A DNA stretch of 64,000 nucleotides from Hemileia vastatrix (GCA_030280995.1 JASXTE010000009.1:31890501-31954500); one strand, 5' to 3'; numbered from the stretch's first letter, positions 1 through 12,110 are shown. Translations and numbers: made by a program. Notes: generated by a model not told the origin, from the letters alone.

Positions 1-1713
1 GTATGGAGGTGCTAAAGAAGTTTATTTTGGAACATCTGGATACACATAATTCTGCTTATTTGGACTCTGGAGAAGATGCTTTGGTGACTCAAGAGGTAGA
101 AGAGGTAGCTTGTGTGGATATTTTGGACTCAGATATACCTGACAATTTTGGCCAGCCTGGAGATATTACTTTTAATAAAAATTCTGTTGGGAAAGAAGAA
201 GTTTATGAAGATAAAGATATTTATAACACAAATGTAGAATTTTTGGATTTTGGGGAAGATTTTGTGCTGGATGATTTGGATTTGGATTTAGAGGATTACT
301 TGCCTCCGGTTTTGTCTTCAGAAGCAGAGACTGTCTGCAATGAAGATGTGAATATGGATTATGGATTAGGTATATGTATAGAGGATGTGGTTCAATATCA
401 GGATGAGATTTTAGAAGTAGATTTTGTTGTTCCTGAGCTAATCAATGGTGTAGAGGCATTAATTGATGGGGTGAATAATTTGGATTCACTTAAATTTTGG
501 AAAAAAGAGTGTGTTTCTTTTTGTCCTTTGGTAGGACAAATTCTGGGGATTTATTTTTGGGTTTTATGGAATTAGTGGATAAGCCATTGGGGAAAATTTT
601 TGGGTTTCTACCAGGGGATATCATGAATAGAAATTATCCAAAATGAGGATAAACTATCTAAAAATGTCTGAAAACTTTTATTATCTCTTCTATGATCTCT
701 TTTGGATTCTCTTTTCCTTCTATATTTTTTATTTCTGTCTTCCTCCTGCAAGAGGATAAACTGCATTTCAAAAAGTCAACATCAAGAGAAAAAAATTCTC
801 AGAAAAATCAAATAAAACATGAAGAACAAAAATTTTATAAATATTCTCTTTTTGACCTCCACCACAAGGATAAACTGGAAAATTATTTTAATGTGGATAA
901 ATTTGAAGAAGGGTTAAATGAAGAAAGTGGTGTAGAAAAATTTGGTAAAAAAGAGGTTGAAGAAAATGTGGTGTACATAGATGAAGATGGAGTTTTTGTA
1001 TGGGATAGTAGTAGGTTGAGGAATTAGTAAATTTGGTTAAAGAGAGGTTGGGTAGTGTAGAGGAACATCTGATTAAAAAGAGGATGGAAGAATGTAGGTT
1101 TAAAAAGGGTGAAGAAGAGAAAGAGGTGTTTTAAAATTTGTTATATAAGGGGTCAAAAGGTTCAGAAGAGGAATGTAGACATAGCTCAATCAAGAGGCAA
1201 ATTTGTGGTCAACAATTATTGGCTCATTCATGTGCAGGTGATGTTGGTGATAGAGAAGTGCCCATTGATATTTTATTAATTGATTTTCAAGATGAAGTCT
1301 GGGGTCAGACTGGTTTTAATTTATTATTAGTCAAATATTTGTTGACATTAGAGAGGGCAGAAGATTGTGAAAAAGACAAATGGGTGGCTATAAAAAGGAA
1401 GTCATTGGTGTTTTACTTATCTGTTAGATGATTAATGAAAAGGAGGTATTCAAATCCTCAAGTTGTTTTAACAAAAAAGAAAGGGCAAGAATTAGTTTTA
1501 AAATTACTGCATGAAGATCTTGGGCATAGAGGCCTTGGTGAAACGTTTAGACTAACTGCTGATCAATTTTGATGGCCTGGGATGAAGATGGCTGTTAAAC
1601 AATGGGTTCAGTCATGTGAAGAATTTCAAAGACAAAGTTCTTTAAGGCCAAAAGAACCTGGACATGCTACTGGTGAAAATACTCTTTTTGGAAGGGTTAG
1701 TTTGGATGCCATT
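1..1713 (+). pseudogene. Gypsy-1 pol fragment: acidic linker and integrase N-terminus (5' half)
   Basis: This is the 5' half of a split Ty3/gypsy pol, entering from the left edge. An open acidic stretch (3-575) and a second one (692-1027, ending with IDEDGVFVWDSSRL) match the linker between RNase H and integrase in the minus-strand element at 60-61.4 kb, where the equivalent reads VDEDGVVVWDSSKL. From about 1138 the integrase N-terminus follows (DEVWGQTGFN, LHEDLGHRGLGE, then WVQSCEEFQR). The zinc-binding HHCC pair is damaged: the second CxxC reads CEEF where the relative has CEEC. Stops and frame changes interrupt it. The frame is cut after codons for LDAI at 1713, where the 28.6-kb element starts, and it resumes at 30362. 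No LTR is visible on this side. Clearly dead; identity as Ty3 integrase is secure by comparison within the window. Confidence 0.85.
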
Positions 1714-1755
1714 CACCACGGGAAATCTAGGGGTGAATTGCTAGCAATCCCCTCT
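1714..1755 (+). repeat. left terminal inverted repeat of the 28.6-kb element
   Basis: Starts CACCACGGGAAATC and pairs without gaps with the reverse complement of 30317-30358, 35 of 42 positions matching. It includes a GCTAGC core about 26 bases in. The 3 bases just outside (1711-1713, ATT) repeat outside the other end. Confidence 0.88.
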
Positions 1756-4685
1756 CTTGAAATTTAGAGTGTCCCTTAATTATGCCAGGTTTATGAATAC
1801 TTTATAAACATAAGTAAATTAGAGTTAGGTTTACATTTATTCTCAGATTGGTCCAAAAATGGACCTCAATTGATCTCAAGTTATGCATAAGTTGATCAAC
1901 TATAACCATGATTTTATCCTTCATTGAGCACACATTGAGCACACATTGATACAACATAAGCTTTTGAATATGCAATATTATTATCAATTTAGAGAAAGAA
2001 AATTATTCCTTAACATACCTAATCATTACATTGCATTCAAAAGATAAATCATAAAATTATGAAAGTAAATTTAATTTACAATAATAATATCTTTTACTAC
2101 ATAATTGTAACAATAGATAAATTTAGCAAATTTTTTGATCACAAATATTAATAGCTACAGGGATTGAAATAACTAATGCCATTCCTATTTTCAAATTTTT
2201 AAAAGATTATAGTCACTTCTCACTTCTAATCTATTAAGTCTTTGCAAAACTAAATTTTGTATAATTTTTTAAATTTTACCTAAAATATAAGACCTACAGG
2301 CTATTGAAAATAAAATCTTCAGTTACTCAACTAAAAGAAATATTTATATTTATATAGAAATAAAAATAGTCCTTAAATTGTATAACTTGAATGGTTGTTA
2401 TGGAAATTAATATGCAAGTTTTCCAATTTAAATATTTAATGCTTATATAAATCACTTTCCCAAGTTTTGTTATGAGTACATGTGAAATAGTAACTGCATT
2501 TAAAAGTGGAAACCAATATAATGACAAAAATATTTACAAAATTTATTTCAATTTAATATTTATCTGTAAAAAATTTTTAAAGCAATATTCTATTCATCTT
2601 CTTAAGGATCTCTTCCTCCTCCTCTACCCATCTAATTTTTAATAGGGGGTCTCAAACTTGAACAAATATGCCGGGTGGATTTCATTTGAAAACCACCACA
2701 TCAACACACCATGAAACATGGCTGATTTGGTACATGAGATCTTAAAAATGGGGTCAAATTTGTCCTACTTTAGTGAAAATTTTCCAACCACAGCACAGCC
2801 AACCAATCTACAGATCCTCCCAATTCACCACACATCACATCTTTCCCCTCCCACTTTTTTGATACAAATTTTTACACATGGTGCCCCAGTAAATTTTGAG
2901 CTTTTCATTACTTTCATTAACAACAATTTCTGAACAAATTTATATCCTCAAAACTTAGTCATCATGCCAAGAACACTACAAAATTTTCAACACAACCCTT
3001 TTAAATCCTTTTTTCATGCTCTCAAAATGATCAAGTTGCATGTACTCTCCACTTGGGTTTGTTTTATATTTGCATATTGACTATTATTTTGAATTTTCAC
3101 TGAAAGCATAATTTTTCCCTTCCTGATTCATTTTGGTTAATCATCTCAACATGAAGTTGGATATTTCAGAAATTACATAATTATTCATTCTTTCTGTTTT
3201 TCAATGATCCCTCATATCCTTTTATTCATCTTCTCTCACTTCCTTAACTCTTCTTCTATTTCTTTTATCCATCACTTCCTGAACTTCTATCTGGTCCTTT
3301 TACATCTTTGAAGACATCTCATCAGGTAAGTCATCCTCCCACCATCTTTTTTTCAATTTTAACTGATGTTCTTTTTCTGAATTTGTTTTTGTTATTGTTT
3401 CTATTTATTTTTTTGTTTTCTCAAATCACATTTCCACTTTTAAGAAGGTTCTACAGAAGCCTAGCTCTCATATCCACCACGCAACATCTGATTTGGCTCA
3501 CTGGTTTTTGAGATATTTATCATCCACTTGGCTCAAACTTCCATCAACTTTATTTTAATCTTCTCAAGTAGGTCTTAATCTGGAACAAATATAATACTTA
3601 TAAAAAACATAGGTTGCTAAAATAGATCTTTTTAGACCATTGATAATACCTGGCTTTAAATTTTATTACCCTTTTTTGATTTTCTTTTAAGTCAGAAATA
3701 AAAGGTCAGAAATAGGGTTAGGGGTTTTTAAATGACATATCCTTTTGTTGGAAGAATATGAAGAATCATGGATTTTATTTCCAGTAAATGGTGTTGAATT
3801 TGGTCCAGTGGTTGCTGAGATAACTGCTTTCAAAGTTGAATCTTGTTTCATGGACTAATTTATATTTTTTAAGTTCAATGTTGCATAATATGCATATAGG
3901 TCTTATGCAATCTATTTCAAATACTACTTCAGGCTTTTGGCTCTGATTTGATCAGCTAAATATCAGTTTTGGATGAGTCCTTTTAATTTTGTAATTTTAT
4001 TTTATGAGGATGAATATAAACATTTGCTAGATTTTGGTTCATTCAAATCTCACATTATTTTCATTACAGGTTCTCTATAGGCATGAATTTCATTTCCAGA
4101 AAGCATAATCAATTTTGGCTCAGAAATTTCTGAGATATCTACTTTTAAAGTTGAGTCTTTTTATGTAAACTAATTTACATTTTTGAATTTTGATATTCCA
4201 TAATATGCATGTTTTTTCTGATACTTTTCATTGTACCACTCCCAAGGTATGTCTATTCCTCAACTGTTTTTTATCATTTGTTTCCTCAATTTTTATTCTT
4301 AATAAATCATTTTTTTCCCTGATTTGTTGATGTTTTGAGTTTTTTTCAGGAGATGGCATCATCAAATCTATTTGGAACTCTTCTCAGCATAATCATCAAT
4401 CAAAAATCCAAGAGATAATCATCAAACTACCAAGGAAACTCCTTGTTTGATATCTTGTAAAAAGTGTTCTCATTTTTTTGGAATCTTGTGAAACACTTAC
4501 TCATTTTGGTTTTTCATTCCAAATCAACCAAAGTCTAATAAACCAGGTAAGTAAAGTAAGGGGGTAGGGCCCTATTTATATTAAATCTTTAGGGAGGGGT
4601 TCTAAATATGGTAATTAGAAGATTTTCAATTTTTTTTATTTCATAAATTTTTAAATTATCAATTATTAAATATAATCAATCAAAT
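1756..4685. other. left non-coding region of the 28.6-kb element
   Basis: No convincing coding sequence. The first 250 bases hold short CTCAA / TTGAG motifs (ACCTCAATTG, two ATTGAGCACACATTG copies near 1924-1948), which resemble motifs near the other end. Between 3300 and 4550 there are several good splice-like sites on the plus strand (donors near 3326, 4245 and 4543; an acceptor before ATGGCATCATC near 4350). I can assemble no reading frame from them, so at most this is a non-coding or decayed transcript. Confidence 0.4.
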
Positions 4686-4962
4686 AGGGGGTGTCAGTTC
4701 TGGCAAATCCGCACTTAAATTAAGTGCGGATTTCAAACAAAATCAGCACTTACAAATCAGCACTTAAATTTTGCAAAAAAGTCACTTATTTCAAAAAAGG
4801 GTGTCAGTTATGACCTCAAATCAGCACTTTTTTCCCGTTTTTTTTCACAACCACATTTTGGCCACAAAACATCCCTTCCTTTCTTACCCCATCCCTGTCA
4901 CATGTGACACACTGACCTTCCTCGCTACCTACCCATCAATCCTCGGCACACACCCCTTCCTG

Positions 4963-6022
4963 ACATTTTCAATATTTTGACCAGGCATGTTTACATTCTT
5001 TTTTACTTATTTCTTCTACTTTTTAATCTTTTTTCTTGTTATGTGCCAGTTTCATAATGCCTCCCAGACATTCCAAATCTCAAAAGGTAACTCAAAAATC
5101 TGCTTCGTCACAAAAGTCTCCTCGTAAAGCAAGGATTACATAGAAAAAAAATCAGTGACTTTTTCTATTACTTACAACTGTTTTTACAGAATTGAAAACT
5201 ATGTTTCAGCTAATATTTTATGGAAGTGAACTCTGTTCTTCGCCCGAAGAACAGAGTTCATCCTCCTATTTTCACATTCTGTTTGCACCAATCTCCAACA
5301 TTTTCAATATTTTGACCAGGCATGTTTACATTCTTTTTTACTTATTTCTTCTACTTTTTAATCTTTTTTCTTGTTATGTGCCAGTTTCATAATGCCTCCC
5401 AGACATTCCAAATCTCAAAGGGTAACTCAAAAATCTGCTTCGTCACAAAAGTCTCCTCGTAAAGCAAGGATTACATATAAAAAAATCAGTGACTTTCTCT
5501 ATTACTTACAACTGTTTTTACAGAATTGAAAACTATGTTTCAGTTAATATTTTATGGAAGTGAACTCTGTTCTTTGCCCGAAGAACAGAGTTCATCCTCC
5601 TATTTTCACATTCTGTTTGCACCAATCTCCATCCCTTTCAATTCTATCAACACATGCTTGTCTTCCCTCCCCATGCCTTTCGCTATCCTCCCAGCCCCAT
5701 TGTATGCCATCCTCTTTTAAAGGTAATTCAAAAATCTGCTTCGTCACAAAAGTCTCCTCGTAAAGCAAGGATTACATATAAAAAAAATCAGTGACTTTTT
5801 CTATTACTTACAACTGTTTTTACAGAATTGAAAACTATGTTTCAGCTAATATTTTATGGAAGTGAACTCTGTTCTTCGCCCGAAGAACAGAGTTCATCCT
5901 CCTATTTTCACACTCTGTTTGCACCAATCTCCATCCCTTTCAATTCTATCAACACATGCTTGTCTTCCCTCCCCATGCCTTTCGCTATCCTCCCAGCCCC
6001 ATTGTATGCCATCCTCTTTTGA
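4963..6022 (+). repeat. three tandem 300-335 bp units with 32-bp hairpins inside the Harbinger element
   Basis: A segment running from CATTTTCAATATTTTGACCA through GAATTGAAAACTATGTTTCA is present three times. The first two copies are about 335 bp apart; the third is about 302 bp further and ends in a different block (AACACATGCTTGTC...) that is itself doubled at 5631-5719 and 5933-6021. Each unit carries a near-perfect hairpin, GAACTCTGTTCTTCG / CGAAGAACAGAGTTC, at 5228-5259, 5562-5593 and 5864-5895. The first unit also encodes a 28-residue basic peptide starting MPPRHSKSQK (5057-5143) whose tail recurs in the later units. It may be the remnant first exon of the second Harbinger gene, but I cannot show that. 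Confidence 0.85.
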
Positions 6023-6309
6023 TCCCCATTTCACCCCTCTCAACCTCTCCCAGACCCTTTTCTTCATTTAAAATGCCTCGGAACCCTTAATCTTCCCTTC
6101 CAACTCTTTCCCAACCTTTGAGTGACTGAAAAAATATGCGTTTGCTGAAAATATGCGATTTCATGTTGAGTTGATGAAAGAAAACACAGAGAGAAAAAAA
6201 AATAAGACTTTAACAGCAAATTCAAAAACCAAAAAAATATGCAAAAAAATTTACCATTCTCAGTGAATAATACATGCAAATTGATAATTTGAAGAGAAAG
6301 AGAAAAAAA

Positions 6310-7575
6310 TTAAAATTGCGTTGAAAAATGTTGGAGTGTTATTGGAAGGATTTTCGCCCTTATACTAGTTGATTGAGAAATAGAAGTGTTGGATATAGTC
6401 GGAGGTGAATCAACTTGTTCATCTTCATACAGCTCTAACCATTGATCTTTGAGGTCAGCAAGTAGGTTATGAAGTATAGTGCAACACAGAATCCAGTTGA
6501 TCACCGCCTCCATTTCAGATTTATTTCTAAGAGGACTTCTTAATTCCCTTAAACTAGAAAAACGGCCTTTCAAGATTCCAATAGAATGTTCAATACGGAC
6601 TCTTGACTTTGCCAAATGATTGTTGAATTTGGCATTTTGACTGTCTTCTGAAGCTGCTCCCCGAAAAGCAGGAAGTACATACTTTCCATTCACATAAGCA
6701 GAATCTGCAAGAAGATACTGATTTTCATCAAAGAATTTTTCAGGTTCATTTGAAATATGCATTTTTTGGAAGACGTAGGAGTCATGACATGAGCCAGGAT
6801 AGCCAGCAAAGAATGATATAAATTTTTTGTTTACGTCACATATAAGCTGAACGTTAATTGAATATCTATAAAGAAGATATATTTGTTTGTGTTAGTTTCA
6901 AGGAGGATGAAAGGAGTTAAAAATAATCTACCTCTTTTTACGGTCAAAGTAATTGTTTCCACCTTGAGCAGGTTTCTGGCTCAAAGGAATAGTAGTACCA
7001 TCAACAAAACCAATACATCCTGGAAAGCCCTCTGCTTGCATAACCTGAGATGATTCAAGTCGCTCTTCTTTTGTTGGCCAGGTGAGAAGTTGAGATTCCA
7101 AGGAGTTGATGGCAGTGATACATCGTTTGGTATAAGTGTTAACTGAACCATACCCTAAATCAAAGACATTTTCTAAACGTTTCAAAGCGGCTCCATTACC
7201 ATTTGAACCCAAACGACATAGTGTGATGGCCAATTGAATTGAAGGATGTCGTTGTTCTTTTTGAGAATTATTGTGAAATATGGGATGATCCTGAATAAGC
7301 TCAACCAATTTAAGGAAACATTCCTGAGAAGACCTGAACAGCTGTCTAAAACTGGGTGTAGATAGGTTAAGAAGTGTTTAGATGGTGTACTTTGGGGTAT
7401 GAAGTACTTGAGGCTTTCTGGGAAGAAGATAAAGTTTCGTGGCCATTTTTGATAAAAAGACAAAATCTTCTTCTAGTTCAGAATCAGAATCTCAATCAGA
7501 GTCCAAGAGCAGTTCAAGAGCCATGAAAGTCATTGCTTTATGTAATTTATCACGATTTGAAAGTGAGGAAGGCAT
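6310..7575 (-). pseudogene. PIF/Harbinger transposase (DDE_Tnp_4), two premature stops
   Basis: Two exons, 7575-6932 and 6865-6310, are joined across a 66-bp GT-AG intron that keeps phase (KKR / YSINVQ) and give about 399 codons. This is the usual length for a PIF transposase. The catalytic DDE residues lie in FVDGTTIPL, LLADSAYVNG and SRVRIEHSIG; the helix ILKGRFSSLREL follows the last, as in the family. The start MPSSLSNRDK leads into an acidic DSDSELEED stretch. Two in-frame stops (TGA in the acidic stretch, TAA after HTPKYTI) break an otherwise continuous frame. The protein would cut and paste the surrounding element and act in the nucleus. The gene runs toward the left end of its element, opposite the direct repeats. 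Confidence 0.92.
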
Positions 7576-7861
7576 GACTCTTATATGATATGATATGAAG
7601 ATGTAAGTGATGTACGATGTTTTGAGTTATGAAGTGTTATTCTGCGGAGTGCTGCGTATGAATGGGATGATGCTGACAAATCAGTGAAATGGGACTTGAT
7701 GGTGAAATCAGCACTTTTGGTTGAGAAAGTGCGGATTTGAGTGAAATAAGTGACTTATTTCATTTTGAAATCCACCAGTATTGGGGCTAGTGTGTTTTGG
7801 AAATCCGCACTTATTTAAGTGCGGATTTGTAAGTGCGGATTTGCCAGAACTGACACCCCCT

Positions 7862-9552
7862 AATAAAACTTTTGTGCAATTGAGACTCGCTTCTGTATAA
7901 ATTTGTTCATTTAATTATTTATTTCTATTGAATGGATGAATTGTCAATACATTGCTTGTCATATGATTTATTTGGCTTTGGTCACATCTGAAATCATAAG
8001 TAGGTGTAATTGTGAATCCCATTACTTTTACTTGGCTGATTATATTTTTTTATTGATTTATTTAAGAATTTATGAAATTAAAATGAAAATTTGGTAATCT
8101 TTACCCCCTCCCACAGTAAATTGCAGGGGGAGGTATTGTGAATTATTTTTTTCTTACATAAATATTTTTTTTGACATAAAAAAATTGGCAATCTCCACCC
8201 CCTCCCACAGTAAAATTCAGTATGAGGTATTGCCATTTTTTTTTCAGACATAAAAAAAATTTTGACATGAAAAAAATGGCAATTGCCACCCCTAATATAG
8301 TGAAATGAAGGGGAGGGTATTCCCAAAATTCTAGATTTAGTAAAAAAAAATTGTTAATTTATGTATCTTGTGCATAAGGGTTGATTAATAAAGCTGTTGA
8401 AAAACCATATTTAACCAAATTATTAATAGAAATCCAGAATGAATTTTAGTCATGTAGATATGGAGAAAAACATTACTTATAATTTAAATACAAAACACTT
8501 AATCAACTGAAATCCTAAAAATTAGCAAGAGTAGACACATGCAATGTATATAAGAGAGATTCAAAGCATTTTTTTACAATCAAAATATATATTTCCATCT
8601 CTGATCTGGAAGAGGTTTTCAAGATGGGTAAATGTGCCACCATTTCAATTTGAACTAAAATGACAAAGTGCAACAAAGATTTGAATAGGAGGATCTCTTT
8701 ATGGACAACAAGAATCATTTCTGAAAATTGAGTGATCTTTTATCAGTTCAAGTAACTGAGAAATCCAGGCAAGGTTGTGCCAAATATCTGTTTAAAGCTA
8801 ATTTCAGGAATGCTTTAAAGAACATCAAGGCTAAATTGTGGTGGGTGTTGTATGGAAAGTGTTCTGGAATAGAAGTAGTGATTATTCAGCATGTCACACA
8901 TGTAAGCCAAGTTAATTTCAGCATTGGAGTTGGTATCTGAGTTAACAAATAGATCCAGGGCTAGAGTGGTAGCAGTTATTTCTAGTTTACAATGGACTGA
9001 AAGAGGAATTTTGTGAATGGTGATGAAGACTAAGGGTGAGTGTATGATGAAGTGGATGCTTAAGTGGTGGGAAGTCACGTTTTTCACATGTTGAATAATA
9101 AGCCCTTAAAAATTAGGTGAAAAAGAATCTAAGGAGATGGCTTGTCTATACCTAGTGCTGACTAATCAAGATGAAGGAGAGAAGTGTTTTGATGTCTTTT
9201 TCTTCCAAAAGAAGGTGTGTTTGAGGTCAAACACACCATCAAAATACACTTGTCTAGGGCAGGTGTATTTCATTTTCTGATGGGGTGTTTGGTAATTTTT
9301 TTATAGTGTGATTATGTGGAATATTTGATCAATTTTGAGACCCCCTAATTTACTCCATCCCATCTCATTTTCATTGAAAATATCTATTGTTTTAGAACTC
9401 TCCTTATCAGCAATGGCCCATTTTATTTTATAGCTATTAATCCCTTCATCAATCCTCTACCACTCATAATTCATAATGGATCAAAGAATATGCATTTTAT
9501 ATTTCCTCTAAACTTTTTTACAAGATTTCAAATGTCAGATAACCTAAGAGCT
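7862..9552. other. non-coding stretch with short repeats and two hairpins
   Basis: No gene is supported. From 8088 to 8332 there are three imperfect copies, about 90 bases apart, of a unit reading TTGGCAATCTCCACCCCCTC followed by an A/T spacer and GGGGGAGGTATT; each unit can fold on itself. At 9214-9237 an 11-bp stem (GGTGTGTTTGA / TCAAACACACC) with a 2-base loop is followed at 9242-9270 by AAATACAC / GTGTATTT. Open frames here are short and antisense to one another. Confidence 0.5.
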
Positions 9553-10026
9553 AGGGGGAGCCTGGCTGGTAATAATTTAAAAAAACGAAAAAAATAACAA
9601 GCCACTTTCTGTGGCTCAGGATTGAAAAATTAAAAAAATTAAAAAAATTGCTGCCAGCTTTAAGCTGGCAGCGTTTAATAAAAATGAAAAAAAAGACCAA
9701 AGCCACTAAAAGTGGCTTTGGTCAAATTTATAATACATCTTGCAAGAAGTTTAAAACTGCCTGCAAGATCTTGTGTTTAAAAGCGAGAGAAGTTGCATGC
9801 AGCAACTTTGCTCACTTTTTTTATTATATATTAATGACTTGCAGCCAGTATAAAACTTGCTGCAAGTCTTTTTTTAAAGCAACCAAAGTCACTTGTAGCG
9901 ACTTTGGTTGCAATAATATTTTGTTCATCTCCCAGCCAGATAACACTGGCTGGGAGGTTTTAATGGCTTTAAGCAACATTGGCTACTATAGGAAATAAAC
10001 TACCAGCCAGGGGGAGACTGGCTGGT
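9553..10026. repeat. cluster of about nine different short hairpins
   Basis: In under 480 bases there is a run of unrelated near-perfect inverted repeats. They lie at 9600-9616 (AGCCAC stem), 9650-9672 (11-bp stem, 1-base loop), 9695-9723 (13-bp stem), 9737-9769 (8-bp), 9790-9808 (7-bp), 9836-9868 (10-bp), 9879-9911 (12-bp), 9929-9956 (11-bp) and 10002-10026 (9-bp). The block is bracketed by a direct repeat GGGGGAGCCTGGCTGGT (9554-9570 and 10010-10026, 16 of 17 matching). Spacers are plain A/T. Stem sequences differ from one another, so this is not a tandem repeat of one unit. The overlapping 116-residue open frame is a by-product. Confidence 0.85.
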
Positions 10027-10438
10027 TTGAATTAATAAGAAATAAGATGAGATGAGATATTGAAATTCGCACTACTCTTTTACATGCCATTTGGCATTAA
10101 TTTTTTGACAGTGTGAAATGTATATGTACATAATAAAAAATTAAAGCTAGAAAAAGTGGTATTGGATATTTTTAAATGCCAAAACATATATACCCAGTTT
10201 TAACAAGTTTAAAATATCAAAATACTGATTTTGTGTGCATATTGTTTTTCAGAAATATACGCTTGGTTGTTAACACTTTTGTAGCCAAATGTCAACTTAG
10301 TGGCAAAAAAAATAATAAGTGATAAAAAAGGTGTCCATAACAGCTGAAGGTTAGTTTTCCAACCTTATGTGAACAAATGATATGGATAAGTGGATTGAAT
10401 TTGAAAAATAAGTGAAAATAAATATTAATTGCATCCGT

Positions 10439-11863
10439 TGTGGCATTCCAAATCTGGGTAGGCTACTTAGGTGGAAATTTGATTGGACCTTGGTTGAAAG
10501 AAAATCATGGTGTTAGCAGGTGTTAATTTGGTTGAAGGGAGTTAAATGGATTTTTTTTGGGTGGATTTATGGTGATTTTTGGAGGATTTATGGTGATTTT
10601 TTGGAGGATTTATGGTGTTTTGGAATGGATATATGTTGGTATTCCTATTGTTATTTAATGGTTACATGGATTGGGTATTGGTTTTACTGGATTTTCAAGT
10701 GCTCTCTTGGTATTTTTTGGTGGATGCAGTGTGCTCATAAATAGCCATTTTTTTCCGGTGCGCTCCGATGTGCTCTGGTTCTCTCCGGTGATTTTCTGGT
10801 GCAAAAGCGAAGTCACTGTGGCAAAGTTGGTCATTGTGGCAAAGTTTGGTCATTGGTGCAAAAAGTCTGGGCACTGTGGCAAAGTTTGGTCACTGCAGAA
10901 AAGTCTAGGCACTGTGGCAAAGTTTGGTCACTGCAGAAAAGTCTGGGCACTGTGGAAAAGTTTGGTCACTGTAGAAAAGTCTGATCACCAGTGCAAAGTT
11001 TGGTCACTGTAGAAAAGTCTGATCACCAGTGCAAAGTTTGGTCACTGTAGAAAATTCTGATCACCAGTGCAAAGTTTGGTCACTGTGCAAAGTTTGGTCA
11101 CTGTGCCAAAAGTTTGGCTATTGTGGCAAAATTTGGTTAGAAAGTTATTATGCTTACTAGATCAATAGTTTATTGTAGATCATATGCATGTAGGGTATTG
11201 TTGGAAAGGTCTGGAGCAGGAGAATCATATGGGGGGGGGGGGAGGAAATCTTAGTCTTCTACATGTTTTTTGTCTTTTAGTTTTGATAACAAGGGTCTTT
11301 TTTGATAATTAACAATATTTAACATATAACAACAATTATAATAAAAAAATATAAACATATAGGGTACCATTGGATAGCTCTCATCCTGGGTGACTCAAAT
11401 TTTTTTCTTTTCTTATAAAATTTATAAAATAAAAATATAATAAAGAACACTCTTTAATTTTGGTGGGAAACTGGGTAAATCTGGGGCAGAACTTTAATAA
11501 GGCACCTTTGAACAGATCATCCTAAGGGTAGTTTCTGGGGTACTTTACTGTACTTTTCAGTCTCTGGGGCAAGTGTTGCCACTTGTTCTAAGTATTTTCT
11601 GTGACTTGTATCAGTGTAATCTGGTATAAGGTATTTGTTTTGGGGGTGTAATCATTTATTGCACTTATTTTTTTCTATATTATAGGTTTCCAACACTTTC
11701 AAAGTCTTTCTCTCAGATTTTCAACTTATCCATTTCTTCAAGAAGATCTTCAAGCTTAGTTAATTGAATCTTACGTTTACTTAGAGGGACAGGGATTTCT
11801 TTTTGTTTTTCCAACTCCCTTGGATTCTGCCTGCAGCAAGGTGACTGTAGGAGTCTACTCTAC
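10439..11863. repeat. LTR-like repeat, copy 1, nested in the large element
   Basis: About 1.42 kb starting TGTGGCATTCC and closely related along its length to 33594-36340. Shared landmarks are GTGGCATTCCANATCTGGGT, GGTGCGCTC-type blocks, the CACTGTGGCAAAGTTTGG tandem array, ATAGCTCTCATCC and AGCAAGGTGACT. In copy 2 the ends read TGTGGCATTCCACA and TGTAGAATGTTACA, an inverted pair typical of LTRs. In copy 1 the right end diverges, so its border is approximate. A run of about 12 G near 11230 is absent from copy 2. No internal retroelement sequence is attached, so this looks like a solo LTR or fragment. Confidence 0.6.
10808..11133 (+). repeat. tandem array of about 19- and 38-bp units in LTR-like copy 1
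   Basis: Variants of GGCACTGTGGCAAAGTTTGG alternate with GGTCACTGTAGAAAAGTCTG. Late units settle into a 38-bp dimer (TCACTGTAGAAAAGTCTGAT then CACCAGTGCAAAGTTTGG). A shorter, more degraded array sits at the matching place in copy 2 (about 34135-34320). The open frames across it are products of the repeat. Confidence 0.85.
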
Positions 11864-11869
11864 ACCATG

Positions 11870-12110
11870 TAAAACAAGCCGAGGCTTTGGTTCCTCAAAT
11901 TCTACATCATGAAACCCTATAAAAATAAGCTGTAAAAACAATATGTAAGTTTTAATTAAAATCATGTGATAATTTTTTTTCTTCATTTGTACAATATATT
12001 GCTGTGTAAAAACCTGTTGCATATACACCTTATGCAAGTCACTGCATGCCTTGCAACCGGCTTCAGTAATTTGCGTGTTTCTATACGCATAACTGTAAGC
12101 AAATTTTCAT
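11870..12110 (-). pseudogene. possible broken exons of an unknown minus-strand gene
   Basis: On the minus strand, just beyond the LTR-like copy 1, two short stretches look coding. One near 12090-12000 reads TEAGCKACSDLHKVYMQQ with a CxxC pair, behind an acceptor-like CTTACAG. One near 11925-11872 reads GFHDVEFEEPKPRLVLHG and ends where the repeat begins. Nothing joins them to a longer frame and no continuation is visible left of 10439. They may be a gene fragment interrupted by the repeat, or chance. Confidence 0.25.

Larger units (their letters stand above)
4686..7861. mobile_element. PIF/Harbinger DNA transposon nested in the large element
   Basis: Bounded by perfect 32-bp inverted repeats (4686-4717 and 7830-7861) starting AGGGGGTGTCAG, with a 3-bp AAT duplication outside (4683-4685 and 7862-7864). 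The short duplication and a DDE_Tnp_4-type transposase on the minus strand identify PIF/Harbinger. The subterminal zones repeat AAATCCGCACTTA in both orientations, forming AAATCCGCACTTA / TAAGTGCGGATTT palindromes at each end. The transposase has only two nonsense codons and the ends are identical, so it is much younger than its host element. The left third is filled with direct repeats of about 300-335 bp. Confidence 0.92.

Noticed and set aside
1711..1719. 8-9 bp target duplication (GCCATTCAC / GTGATTTAT), as for hAT elements
   Set aside because: Only 5 of 9 positions agree. Taking CACC as the start of the inverted repeat gives an exact ATT duplication and restores the integrase frame.
9648..9998. 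116-residue Cys/Lys-rich frame
   Set aside because: It runs through the hairpin cluster; the DNA-level inverted repeats explain it, with no start context or domain.
10671..11012. 113-residue frame with CGKVWSL-like repeats
   Set aside because: It is the six-frame image of the CACTGTGGCAAAGTTTGG minisatellite, and overlapping frames look equally repetitive.
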